From Brachionus plicatilis (taxonomy: Eukaryota; Rotifera; Eurotatoria; Ploima; Brachionidae), in NCBI GenBank assembly GCA_010279815.1, contig QEOQ01000192.1, positions 292,492 through 356,491 on the forward strand: 64,000 nucleotides of DNA. Direction: 5' to 3'. Made by a program: the position numbers and the translations under genes. This document shows, in pieces, positions 1 to 11,400 of this stretch. Numbering within the stretch: position 1 is the first letter of the stretch; each line of letters opens with the position of its first letter. The notes under the pieces are model-generated. The model was not told the origin of the DNA. It searched no databases and was given only the letters and a program-made list of their open reading frames with translations.

Positions 1-2
1 TC

Positions 3-2204
3 GACCAGATAAACGCGAGACAAGAAGCGGCAAAGCAGGCGGCCCAGCAGCGGCGTCAGCGTCTCGCCGAGGCCAACACTCTCTTCCAATTTGGCCGCGA
101 TCTCGACGACGAAGAGGCCTGGATCAAAGAAAAAAAGCTGCTCGTGAGCACCGAGGACTTTGGACGCGACTTGGCCTCGGTGCAAAACCTGCGCAAAAAA
201 CACAAGCGTCTGGACGCCGAGCTGCAGTCGCACGAGCCCGCCGTCCACCACCTGCAGCACACCGCCCAAAAGCTGCTCACCGAGTCCAACATCGGCACCA
301 GGGACGTGGCCAAGCGGGTCGAGCAGCTGGCGGCCAACTGGCACGAGCTCAAAGAGCTGAGCGGCGAGCGGGGCCAGCGCCTCGACCAGTCGCTCAAGTA
401 CCAGAGCTGGCTGGCCACTCTGGAAGAGGAGCTGTCGTGGATCAACGAAAAACAGCACGTCATTCAGTCGAACGAGCTCGGCTCGTCGCTGCCGTCCGCC
501 CAGGGCCTCATCAAAAAGCACGACGCCTTCGACACCGACTTCAACGTGCACAGAGAACGCCTGCTCGACCTGGTCGACCAGGGACGTCAGCTCGCGGACG
601 CCGGCAACCACCACGCCGGCCAAATAGCCGACGCTAGCCGTGCCGCCGAGCAGCTCATCGCCAATTTGGCGGAGGTGGCCGCGCGACGCAAAAGCCGCCT
701 TCAGCAAAACTGGTCCGTGCTGCAGTTTTTCTGGAAGGCCGAGGTGGTCGAGTCGTGGATCGGCGAAAAGCAGGCCCAACTGCACTCGGACGACTGCGGC
801 CACAATTTGGCTTCGGTGCAAAATTTGCTAGCCCGACACGACACGTTCACGTCCGGCCTCGAGGCCTTCAACAACGAGGGCATCAAGACCATCCAGCAGC
901 TCAACGAGCAAATAAGCGGCGCTCTGCACACCGACGAGTTGACGCGCGTTCACCAACGCTACGACCAAGTGTACGAGCGGTGGCAAGCGCTGTTGGCCGC
1001 CAGTGACTCGCGCAAGGCCCAGCTAAAAGTGGCCGAGGCCAAATTTCGCCACATTGACGAACTTTACTTGAAATTTGCCAAAAAGGCGTCCACTTTTAAC
1101 TCGTGGTTCGAGAACGCCGAAGAGGACCTAACCGATCCGGTACGCTGCAACACCATTGATGAGATACGCGAGCTCATAAGCGCACACGAACGATTTTTGG
1201 CCACGTTGGACAACGCGGTCGTCGACTTCGAAGAACTGCAAAAACTCGACACAGAAATAAAGTCGGTGCAGCAAGGCGCCAATCCGTACACTTGGTTCAC
1301 TATGGAGACTTTGCGCGACACTTGGCGCTCGCTCCAAAAGGCGATTAAGGACCGCGAGGCCGACCTGCAGTCCGAACAGAAGCGACAGGAGGACAATGAT
1401 CAGCTAAGACAGCAGTTTGCTCGACTGGCGTCCGACTTTTACCGCTGGTTGACGGACACGCGCAACACCATGATGGAAATTGGCAGTCAGTCGAGCACAC
1501 TCGAGCACCAGTTGGTGGCCACTAGACTCAAGTTGGAGGAGGTGCGCAACGTCAAGCCGCAGTTTAAAAAAATAGAGGAGCTGTCGTCCGGGCTGGAAGA
1601 GCGGCTCATTCTGGACAACAAGTACACTGAGCACAGTGTGCTGAGTTTGGCGCAGGCGTGGGACCAGCTGGACCAGTTGGGCATGAGGATGATACACAAT
1701 TTGGAGCAGCAGATCCAGGCGAGAAATCAGTCGGGGGTGACCGAGTCCTCGCTAAGAGAGTTTTCCATGATGTTCAAGCATTTTGATAGGGAAAAGTCGG
1801 GACGATTGGACCACGACCAGTTCAAGTCGTGTCTGAGGGCGCTTGGACATGATTTGCCCATGCCTGAGCCCGGACAGATGGACATTGTGTTCGAGAGCAT
1901 ATTGAATGTGGTGGATCCGAATCGCGATGGTTTTGTCAGTCTGCAGGACTATATGGCGTTTATGATTAGCAGCGAGACTGATAATATATCGTCGGTGGAC
2001 GATGTGATCAATGCGTTCAAGGCTTTGACTGAGAATGGAGACAGGTTGTTTATTACGAGAGAGGAGTTGGTGTCGAATTTGGCGCCTGATCAGGCCGAGT
2101 ATTGTATTAGGAGAATGAGGCCGTATAAGGATCCTATCAAGGGCTTTGAGATAAATAATGCGTTTGATTATGAAGAGTTTACCAATTCGCTTTTCAGCAG
2201 TTGA
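3..2204 (+). CDS. Alpha-spectrin, C-terminal part (5' partial)
   Basis: Membrane-skeleton protein: pairs antiparallel with beta-spectrin and, with actin, supports the plasma membrane. The reading frame is open from base 3 to a TGA at 2202-2204 (733 residues), so the gene begins outside the window. Five triple-helical spectrin repeats are visible. Their start signatures (FGRDLDD, YQSWL, FFWKAE, KFAKKAS, FARLASD, each followed by an invariant Trp) begin near bases 93, 399, 720, 1060 and 1420, spaced by about 105 residues as in the family. Two C-terminal EF hands follow: loop DREKSGRLDHDQ (1785-1820) and loop DPNRDGFVSLQD (1914-1949). The second is closer to a canonical calcium loop than I recall for vertebrate alpha-spectrin. 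The final EF-like module ends FTNSLFSS. The whole 2.2 kb is one uninterrupted GC-rich exon, in sharp contrast to the AT-rich flank. Identification is confident from repeats plus EF hands; paralogue assignment is not attempted. Confidence 0.95.
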   Translation, partial: DQINARQEAAKQAAQQRRQRLAEANTLFQFGRDLDDEEAWIKEKKLLVSTEDFGRDLASVQNLRKKHKRLDAELQSHEPAVHHLQHTAQKLLTESNIGTRDVAKRVEQLAANWHELKELSGERGQRLDQSLKYQSWLATLEEELSWINEKQHVIQSNELGSSLPSAQGLIKKHDAFDTDFNVHRERLLDLVDQGRQLADAGNHHAGQIADASRAAEQLIANLAEVAARRKSRLQQNWSVLQFFWKAEVVESWIGEKQAQLHSDDCGHNLASVQNLLARHDTFTSGLEAFNNEGIKTIQQLNEQISGALHTDELTRVHQRYDQVYERWQALLAASDSRKAQLKVAEAKFRHIDELYLKFAKKASTFNSWFENAEEDLTDPVRCNTIDEIRELISAHERFLATLDNAVVDFEELQKLDTEIKSVQQGANPYTWFTMETLRDTWRSLQKAIKDREADLQSEQKRQEDNDQLRQQFARLASDFYRWLTDTRNTMMEIGSQSSTLEHQLVATRLKLEEVRNVKPQFKKIEELSSGLEERLILDNKYTEHSVLSLAQAWDQLDQLGMRMIHNLEQQIQARNQSGVTESSLREFSMMFKHFDREKSGRLDHDQFKSCLRALGHDLPMPEPGQMDIVFESILNVVDPNRDGFVSLQDYMAFMISSETDNISSVDDVINAFKALTENGDRLFITREELVSNLAPDQAEYCIRRMRPYKDPIKGFEINNAFDYEEFTNSLFSS

Positions 2205-2928
2205 TTTATGAGTTGAATAATTTTTAGGAGACACTTTGGTTATTCTCCTATGATTAAATTTTTTTTTTTTATTTAGAAATTTACTATTAGTTTGCTTCGT
2301 TTAATAAATTAGTAAGAGAAATAGTTTTTTCTTCAAAATTTTTTAATTAATTGAAAAAATATGTGAAAAAATAACAAAACTAACAAAATTGAATGTAAGT
2401 GTTTGAGTAGAACAAGCTAAAGAACGAAGTCAGTTGATAAAAGACAATTGTTACTATGATCTACGATCCTCAAATTCAATAACTTATCAAGTTATTTATC
2501 TTGATGTTTTGATTAAATTAATTTAATATAAAGTGTCATCGTTATCTCAATGACCATTGTCTACAATCTTTCCTACTTTTAATATTTTATTTGATATTAT
2601 CTTGATTTGTGATTGATGTTTTTTAATTATTTCTTTTACTATAAAAATGTAATACTTTATTTCATTTATTCGTCTTATTTGAATATTTCCACAAACAACA
2701 TAAACGTTTACCTAGGCCTATTGTCGTATTTGTTATAAGTGTAATTTTATCATTTAATAAAATAAATTCTAAAAAACAAACAAACTGAGTTTTATTAACT
2801 TAACCTTATTCGGGGGTTAACACAATTATTCAGTTTAAAGCTAAATCAGTCGATCATTTTAAAAACAAAGGCATTACTTAATGTTAGAATAAAACGGATC
2901 TTTTACAAAAGGGAGATCTATTTCTTTC
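2205..2928. other. 3' flank of alpha-spectrin, no gene seen
   Basis: AT-rich DNA immediately after the spectrin stop. AATAAA-type hexamers occur near 2299 and 2757, suitable as poly(A) signals of the spectrin transcript. No coding-like stretch is apparent. Confidence 0.6.
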
Positions 2929-3551
2929 AGCTAGTAAATTTTTTTCTTCTGCTATTAAATTTTTTTTTAACTGCTAGTAAAAAAAATTAATTAATGATAG
3001 CTAAATTTTTTTTTGGCTTCCTAAAAAATTAAATAATGAATTACTGAATTAATTAACTTGAAAAATGATATATAAACAAATAATTGATAACTTCAGGCAA
3101 GCTACTCCTTTGGAAAATTCGTTTCAAGAGTATAACGTTTTATTCAATGTTATAAATAGATAAAACTTATCAAATCCTTTACAATTAGATGAACCGATTG
3201 ATTTAAATTTTGGTCAAAATTATCAAGCTGATGTACAAAAATCTTCAAATGGTCCAAAACGTCGTGGCAGACCTCGTGGTTCTACAACTATAAAAAGAAA
3301 TACAGAAAATAGTTCGGTCAGAAAATCAAAAAGAGAGCGAAAAAACTAAAATTGATATTTCCATTTGAAATTTTATATTTTTGTCAGTACTTAGCTTAAT
3401 TTTTTTATTCTCTTTTTCAACTTTAAAATGATTAAAATTTTATAAAAATATTTTTGGTTATTTTTTTATGCTTTTATTTTTGCTTTCATAAAGATAATTT
3501 TAATAGTAGGTGAAAATAAATTGCTAGCAGAAGAAAATAATTTACTAGCAG
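2929..3551. mobile_element. Degenerate inverted-repeat DNA element (MULE-like)
   Basis: About 40 bp at 2929-2969 and the reverse complement of 3511-3551 match at roughly 34 of 41 positions (shared core CTAGTAAATT...CTTCTGCTA), giving imperfect terminal inverted repeats around a 620-bp element. The interior carries a broken AT-hook peptide (listed separately). Long, degenerate TIRs with a DNA-binding basic tail suggest a Mutator-like element, but no transposase domain or target duplication is recognisable, so the class is inference. Confidence 0.5.
3089..3349 (+). pseudogene. AT-hook-containing C-terminal peptide fragment
   Basis: An open frame from about 3089 to a TAA at 3347-3349 is broken once by TAA at 3161-3163. 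The downstream part encodes a basic tail with an AT-hook-like core (KRRGRPRGS) followed by a second Lys/Arg-rich stretch (KSKRERKN). AT hooks bind the minor groove of AT-rich DNA. The position between inverted repeats makes a transposon-encoded relic the likeliest explanation. No ATG or clear splice site ties it to a host gene. Confidence 0.4.
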
Positions 3552-3611
3552 AAGGTTAGCTATTACTATTTTGTTTGTTATTATTAAAAAATTTTAAATT
3601 TTTGTGAATTC

Positions 3612-4048
3612 NNNNNNNNNNNNNNNNNNNNNNNNNNNNNNNNNNNNNNNNNNNNNNNNNNNNNNNNNNNNNNNNNNNNNNNNNNNNNNNNNNNNNNNNN
3701 NNNNNNNNNNNNNNNNNNNNNNNNNNNNNNNNNNNNNNNNNNNNNNNNNNNNNNNNNNNNNNNNNNNNNNNNNNNNNNNNNNNNNNNNNNNNNNNNNNNN
3801 NNNNNNNNNNNNNNNNNNNNNNNNNNNNNNNNNNNNNNNNNNNNNNNNNNNNNNNNNNNNNNNNNNNNNNNNNNNNNNNNNNNNNNNNNNNNNNNNNNNN
3901 NNNNNNNNNNNNNNNNNNNNNNNNNNNNNNNNNNNNNNNNNNNNNNNNNNNNNNNNNNNNNNNNNNNNNNNNNNNNNNNNNNNNNNNNNNNNNNNNNNNN
4001 NNNNNNNNNNNNNNNNNNNNNNNNNNNNNNNNNNNNNNNNNNNNNNNN
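3612..4048. other. Assembly gap (437 N)
   Basis: Run of N. Translations across it are meaningless. Confidence 1.
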
Positions 4049-6976
4049 GGTACGTAAACTATAGTAAAATACAGTAATCATATAACCATTACACAAATGT
4101 GAAAGTAAAAAATCAAAATCAAAAAACATAAAGCTATCCAAATTATGCTTCAAACAAATACACTTAAAATGAAAGTTTGATACTAATTTAAATAATTTAT
4201 AGCCAAAGAAACTAAAATTTTGTTTTCAGAAATTTCAAAATACTGATTAACATTAAATTTTTTTTTTATGAATTTAATTTTTTGATTAAATTGTTTCCTT
4301 TTTAAAGATTTTACAAATCATGTTAAATAAAGTTTAGTTTTTTATTAGATAAAATAATTGATAAAAATATATTTATTTCATGTACAAAAAAGGGTGAACT
4401 TTAATTTGTCCATTGAGACCATTATTAATGTCTAGAATAAATTTTTTTTTGAATAAGAAAATCAAGTATATATTCCAAATTAATCATTAAATATTTTTTT
4501 TCAAAAATAAAAACTCAATATATTCACTTTATATTTTTTCTAGCCTCAACCATCCAACTTTAAAAAACAAATCTAGTACCTGTAATCTTTTTTGAAAGAG
4601 GGTGAACTATGGTCATTTAAAGTAATTTCTTTAATGCTAACTCATGATTAAATTGAAAAACCTAATCAAATTTTATTGGATTGCTGAATGATTTAAATTG
4701 TTATTTTAATTAACGTTTTCCGAGAATACTTTTCGACATATTATGACACATTTTTAAATTTTGATATTTTTCTTAGCTTTTTAAAAAATTTATTATGGTA
4801 GAAAATAAAGAAATATCTGATGACGAGTTCAAAAATTTATCTTTTAAGTTTTTTAAAGAATTTTTCATCACAAATTTATTTGTTCTCAAACTTGAAGTTT
4901 GTTTGTTGAATAAAACAGTAAGTTTTAAATTAGTGGAGTGATTTTTTAAAAAGTTAATAACAAAAAACATAGTGAATTGGTTCTAAAAATTCCAAGCTTT
5001 TGATTTTTCAAATAATAATCATTAATTTAAAAAGGTTATTACTGATGAATTTTAAGAATCAGCCCTTATAATTTAGCTGTTTTTTTGCATGGAAGTTAAT
5101 TGCATCTAAGAAAAAAAATTTTTAGATTTTTTTTGATTTTCAAAATTCTGAATCAAATTTCAAACAAAATTAAATATCTAATATATTCTTTGATTACAAA
5201 CTCAACATTAGAAAATATCCCACTTTAATAATCAACAACGTCACTGTATTTATTTTTTACCATTGTTGAGTCTCCAAATATCTTGTGAGTATATCTTTCA
5301 AAATTCTTTTCTGAAAGTTTTCAATTTCTTCATTTTTTTGTAGAATATTTTGTATTTTTTTTTTCAAAAAAAGAAAAATATTTCACCTGTAAAGAATGAC
5401 TGAAAGCAAGGTCCAAGCCGCCATGCCAAATCATTAATTTTAGCTTAAAAATTAAAATTTAAAAATCATTTCTTTAAAAAAGAATGACAACTTTTTAAAA
5501 GTCATTTAAGCAAAAAAAATATTTAAAATTCATAAAAACAAAAATCTTGCCATTTTAGAAATCAAACATTTTTTGAATTTTTTATTTTAAAAAAAATTGA
5601 AAAATTGAAAAAAGACAAATAAAAACTCATCGCACTTCAGCTCAGTTTTAAAACTAGTAAACTGTTTTGAAAAATATTTTCAAAAAAAATTCTTCAGTCC
5701 TTAGAATAAGAAAAAGAAAAACATTTAGTATATGCTCAGAAAATCAATATAAATACTGCACATCTTCAAGCTTTTTATTTAAAAAATAATTTTCAATAGT
5801 AAGCTAGAAAGTGTTAAGACAACGTGTTGCAAGGATGTTTACCATTAATCTGTCAATCCAATGATTTAAAATGATATTAACTAATTCTATCGGTCTGAGC
5901 AACATTTTTTCTCTTAACTCCTCAAAACGATCATCAGCCGAGCTTAGCAATAGCTTGAATTGATAGGACATTTTTAAAATGAGGACAAATAAGCCCGATG
6001 ACCTACGATTTATCACGCTACTCTTCATTAAGTGATGAATAACTTTTAGTCGAACAAATTTTTTCAAAGAAGTCAATGATGATTTGATAAATCACCATTC
6101 AGCTGATTAATAAATCATGTTGACAATTCATCACCCACCTTCTGATGACTTCTTAACTTAAAAAAAATCCTATGATGATTCGATGACGAGTCTGCACAAA
6201 CCAGTAAGAGTTGTCTACCGCTTAGTTCTTAAGCTGGTAGTCTGACGACGACTGGTTTTAAAAAGATGACAATCGAGGCATTTGTCTGAGGATATTGCTT
6301 TTTAAACAAGGTTTATGAATGATGATTTAGAAATGTAGGCATGGACAAATGATCATTGTGATTATAAATCATTTCACATTATCTGACTATAAACCTCAAA
6401 CCACTCTTTTCTAGCATGTATCGAAGCCAATTTAATTAAATTATAGTTAAAATTGGTCAAATTCAATGCTTATAAAAACAGGCTGCTACGGTCGCTGTTT
6501 ATATTCTTTAAATATATACTACAGCATTACCAAAGCTCTCGACAGATTGATAAAAGAATTTGAAAAAAAATTTTATTGAAAAGAAAATTAAAAACAATTC
6601 TATTGAAAAGAAAATTTAAAAAAATTTATTGAAAAAAATTTTATTGAAAAGAAAATTGAAAAAAATTTATTGAAAAAAAATTTTAAAAAAATTTTATTAA
6701 AGAGTTCTTTTAGAAGAAATTTTGAAAAAAAATTTTTGCCAAAAAAATAATCTTGAAAAATAAATATTTTGATGAATTTTGATAAAATTTGAATCAAGAG
6801 CCAGTGGTGTTTGTGGCTCGCCTTTGCATCTTGTAAATATTTAAACTATCATGGCAAAAGCAGCCTTGATTGACAAAATTTATCAGATTTTCTTTGAGAA
6901 ACCAACAAAAAATAAAAAATAAACGCTTTATAAATTACCCAATTTATTGTTAATAATATTTTTTTGAATAATTCAC
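4049..6976. other. AT-rich intergenic DNA, no gene seen
   Basis: Long A/T homopolymer tracts and short TTGAAAAAAATTT-type low-complexity repeats (densest 6540-6760). Short open frames occur on both strands but show no domain, no non-AT composition and no splice logic. Confidence 0.6.
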
Positions 6977-6990
6977 ACAACCATGGCAAC
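6977..6990. promoter_or_regulatory. RFX X-box-like site upstream of pitchfork
   Basis: ACAACCATGGCAAC matches the X-box palindrome (RYYNYY-AT-RRNRAC) at 13 of 14 positions, with a perfect ATGGCAAC half-site. It lies about 190 bp before the start codon of the pitchfork/CIMAP3-like gene. RFX factors drive ciliary genes through such sites in animals. Functional use here is inference. Confidence 0.5.
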
Positions 6991-7182
6991 TAAAGCCCAA
7001 GCTTGAAAAAATATTTATCAAAACTCTTTATGATTTAAATAATTTAAACAAACATCTACTAGTTCTTGATTATAGTCTCGTTTTACATTAAAACAAAAAT
7101 CAACAAAACGAAAAATTATTAATTCAGTTAATAATCATTGACTAGAAGAAAAAAAAAGATGCTTTTTTTGGGATTAGAGGGC

Positions 7183-8417
7183 ATGAATGAGCGTAATTGG
7201 GAGAATTTATGAAAAAATTATCTAATTTTTAATTTTTTTAATCAGCCTCGAACAAAATATGCTTCGGAACAGGCACTGACCGTCCCACATTTCCGGACCA
7301 AATAGCCAATGACCGCTTCGGAAATGAAAACACCCCGTTCCGAGGAGTCAAAAATGTGTAAGACAAATCTATTAAATCAAATAATTTTTATATAATTTTT
7401 ATATTTATAGGGGACCCGGCCAATACGACAATCACATATTTACCTCCTTTACCAACATAAAAAAACCAATCAGTACCAAAGGATATGTAGCCAGAACAGG
7501 TCAAAAAGATTTTTATCAACTAGTTGTATGTTTTAGAATTAAATTGATTGATTAAGAATATTGGTTAGTTAATTTAAGGATCGGGCACCTTCGCCGACCC
7601 TTTACCAAGACATAAACAGAGCGCCCATCAAAAAATCCCTAAAACCTTTTCACAGCTCGTCAAATAGATTCAAAAAAGAGGCCTCCTTCATTTCGCCGGG
7701 GTAATTAAAAAATTTTGAAAATTTTTAACAAAAAAATAAAAATTATAAAATTAAATAAAAAAATTTTTTATTTTAAATTTATTTTATTTATTTTAGTCCT
7801 GGATGTTATGAGCACCAGGTTGAACGAAATCGTAATGTCCAAGCTCTTCACTCGTTTGGCGGAAGGACAAAATCAGTGCCTCATGTTGACATCAAGTGTA
7901 TAGTCAACCAAAATATTATTGTTAGTCTGAGTGAGCCGTGTCTAGGAATTATTTTTTTAAACTAGTTTTTTATTAAGTGCGATAATTGCGGCGAGAAGCC
8001 CGAGGGCGACTTTTTTGAATACAAGTCTAAAAGTTTGTGCTCTCGATGCTATGACTATAATTACAAATGGCAAGAGAAATATAATAGAGCGTAATTAATA
8101 ATTAAAGAAATACAATACAAAAATTTAAATTTAAAATTTAATTTAATTATTTTCTAGTTATTTAACATCGTTCAAAAAGACCAGAGACTGCGCGTTCATG
8201 CATGAACACGAGGGAACTACCGCTGTTATTCAAGTAATTTATTTTCTTTCACCTTATGCTCGAACTATAGGAAAAATAAAAAATAAATTTTTTGTCTACA
8301 GTTCGACTTAAAGTTAATTGAGTTTACTAATTTTTTTTTGTTCAACAGAAAATTAGTGATAAAGAATTGAAAAAATTGAAGCAAAAAGAAGCTTATCTAA
8401 GCTTGTACTGGTCTTGA
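7183..8417 (+). CDS. Pitchfork/CIMAP3-like ciliary protein (8 exons)
   Basis: Exons 7183-7192, 7246-7357, 7411-7525, 7579-7700, 7797-7920, 7978-8090, 8158-8233 and 8349-8417 have GT/AG borders and join in phase to 246 residues. Introns are 53, 53, 53, 96, 57, 67 and 115 bp. The N terminus has CFGTG, then GPGQYDNH, KKPISTKGYVART, PSPTLY, PGPGCYEH (SHIPPO-type Pro-Gly-Tyr turns), and the protein ends KQKEAYLSLYWS. The KGY..ART box and the AYLSLY C terminus are hallmarks I associate with pitchfork (PIFO, now CIMAP3), a ciliary/basal-body protein linked to cilia disassembly in vertebrates. Between the last turn and the C terminus lies a CxxC...CxxC segment (CDNC, then CSRC) that could bind zinc; human pitchfork as I know it is shorter and lacks it. 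The tiny first exon (MNE) sets the start. It is preceded by an acceptor-like ATTAG at 7173-7177. An X-box-like site lies upstream. Confidence 0.8.
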
Positions 8418-11400
8418 ATAAAATTTTAATTTTGTAAATCATTTATTTTTTAATAAAATTTAAATCTATTAAATTTTTCATTTCGAAATTTTGGCGAGAA
8501 AAAAACGCTGAACAAACTTGAAAAAGCCCTTCAATCTCACTAAATTGAGAGTTTTCCTTAATTACTAAAAATTGTATGAAAGTTGTTTACCTAAACAGTT
8601 TTTATTTTTATTGAAGGTGATCTAATGATATTTTCAATTAGTATTTTATTTTAAATAAATGAAAAGAGAAAACTAGAAAGTAATGATAAAAATACTTTTT
8701 TTTTTCAAGTTAGGCAATTTACAAATTGCTTGGCAAAAATCGATTAGTTTGAAAAAAAACCCTTAATCGAAATTTGGTTTTTTGAAGGAAGTTGTAAATA
8801 TTATTATTTGTTAAATAAATTATTTGGGTAAGAATTTAAATTGGATTTTAGATAAAAAAAAAATGAATCACATATGTTTCTTGTAAGTACTATTTTCTCT
8901 ATCAAAGATCCTAAAAAAAAACATTTTTTTAATTTTTTTCAAAATTAGACATTAGAACTTTTTTCAAATTTAAATGAGCCCTAAATAGTAGTAGTAGTAA
9001 TTTTATTTAAATTTTAGATTGATCAATTTTCATTGTAGAAAAAGCTGTATTCAATGAATTTAAATTTGAATAAAATAAATTATTTGATTTTTTTCTTAAT
9101 CAAAATTCTCAATTAAGATCGTGTGTTGCTAACAAATCTGAGATCAAGGCAAATTTTAGAAAAATTTCTAGATTTTTGAATGAAAATCAATTGACACTCA
9201 AAGAAAATTTTCTAAATGATCCGAACGTGTTTTCTCCACCCGTAATTAAAATAAAACTTTAATTAATAGTTTTTTATTTTGAAAAAAAAATCCAAATATT
9301 TTCAAGATTTTTATCTAAATTCATAGTTTTTTTTGTACTAGCTAAAATAAAATTTTAATCTGTTTTATGAGCATTTATCTATTTAAATTTTTGATATTTT
9401 AAAAGGGACATATGTTAATTTTGGCATTTGGAATCAACGCTTTAAAATGCCTCTAAGAAATGTATGACGTGCGCACATTATTAAATGTCAGAGTCGATGG
9501 AACTTTTTTTATCTTTCGGATCTGAATGTAATTTAATATTTTCTCATATAAATTAATGTCGGTGCTCAGACAAATTATTGAGAATTTCTAATTTAGCTAA
9601 TAAAGTTAATTGTAAATCAGCAAAAAAGGTGCTTGGACAGATATGATAAGATATATCGATAATGGATTTGGATTTTCTAACAATTTTTGTGTGTTTATTA
9701 TGATAAGACTGACTTTTGCTACTTTACATAATAATCTTGCATAATTGAGGTTCAGCCGAACTCTGGGCTCACTGCAAACTTTAGAAATATATCAATTTGT
9801 TAATTTGATTAATAAATAGTTTGAGGCAAAATAATTCGAAGGGCTCTTCGGACCGAGAGTTTATGCTGATAAAAAAAATTTATTCAAAAAATCGCTTTTA
9901 ATGGATTAGACCTAATCAGCTGAATAGTAAATAAATATTTAAAAAACTAGCATATTTTTTATCATTTAAGTCTTTTCTTAAACTTGATGCTCATTTTAAT
10001 CAGCTAAATTAATGCGACTTTGTTTACACATTTCTATGATTAAAATTTCAGCTTGTAATCACCAGACAGATGAAATTTGAGTGCCAATAGATTCAGATGT
10101 CGGCCAGCATAGCAACAAAACATAGCCTAGAAAAAAAGACCAACAGATAGTGTTCAAGGTTTGTTAAACTTGGTAATTTACCTTTAAGTAGAATTTATGC
10201 GATTAAGATTTTTGCAAGAATAGAGGAAGATATGATTTTTAAATAATGACTTAAAAAACTAATTTCCCTCTTAGAACTAGTCCATTAAGCGCTAATTGTG
10301 CTTTTAATCAATATTTTATGTCAAAAGTTTTGCGGATGCTAAGTTTGGAGCATTTCAAGAATTTAAAATTTTCTTTTTTATTTTTAATTTAAAAGTTTTT
10401 TAATCGATTTTTGGAATTTTTTTAAAAATTCTAATTAATGTTAAAAACGAAAAAGATTCTTCAAAAATTTCACTGTCGCAAATTTTTTTTCTCAAATTTC
10501 TCAAAGAGAATTTTTTCTTAAGAATTTAAGAGAATAAATTATGAAAAATTTTTTTTTAAATAAAATCGAATATTTGTTGCAAAACAATTTTTATTTTTAA
10601 ATTAAATTAATTTATTGATTAATTAATGCTCGATAAAGAGACTCGAAATTCATAGGGTGTCAATATGTGACTGTGCACACAAAACCATGTTTGTGGCGTC
10701 ATTTGTTCCAGGACTCGAGCAAAAGAGTTTTAAAGTATTATTTTTATTAATTTAGACACTAAGTACTGGTCAGACATATGCTCGGGCTATTTCCGCATCG
10801 ATTCAAGAGAGATTTTTAATTTAATTAATTTGTAATTAATAAGCGGTATGAAAAGGAGAAGAGGGAACATTTAAAATAATTCAATCAAATAAATAATCGA
10901 TTTTTTTTATTTCTTAAAAATTTCCTCTATTGTCTGCTATTAATTTACGTTCTTTATTGCTCTGTTATGTAACCACCATCTTAAATCAGACAAACTAGTT
11001 GCCTGACAAACACAAATTTCCGATCCAGACCCTTCTGAGACTCAATCAATTATTCAAGCTTGTTCTAGACTTGATCGGCACGAATTTTATCTCAAATTTT
11101 CTAGATTCTTATCTAAATCTTATCGAATCTTATCATCAAAAAAATAGTATTTTTTTAGACTAAATTGACCATTTAAGCGATGAAATTAGATGCTGGAAAA
11201 ATTTAATAAATTATGAAAAATTTATTTCTAAAGTCGGAACGATGAGTGCCGCAATAAATGGTCTATTTACACGATGATAGGTATCATTTGAGCCGACATC
11301 AATCAATAAAATTTCAACAACTTATTACTCGAATTATGATCACTATTCAAATTTTTCAAATATTAAATTTAAAAAAAAAAAAACAAATTAATATTTTATA

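Noticed and set aside
56..463. 135-aa minus-strand Ser-rich frame over alpha-spectrin
   Set aside because: Antisense shadow of the spectrin coding sequence.
3584..4153. Long open frames on both strands spanning 3612-4048
   Set aside because: They consist of translated N from the assembly gap.
5804..6076. 90-aa minus-strand frame (VIHHLMKSSVINRR...)
   Set aside because: No domain, composition follows the local TGATGATTTAT-type repeats, no splice or start context.
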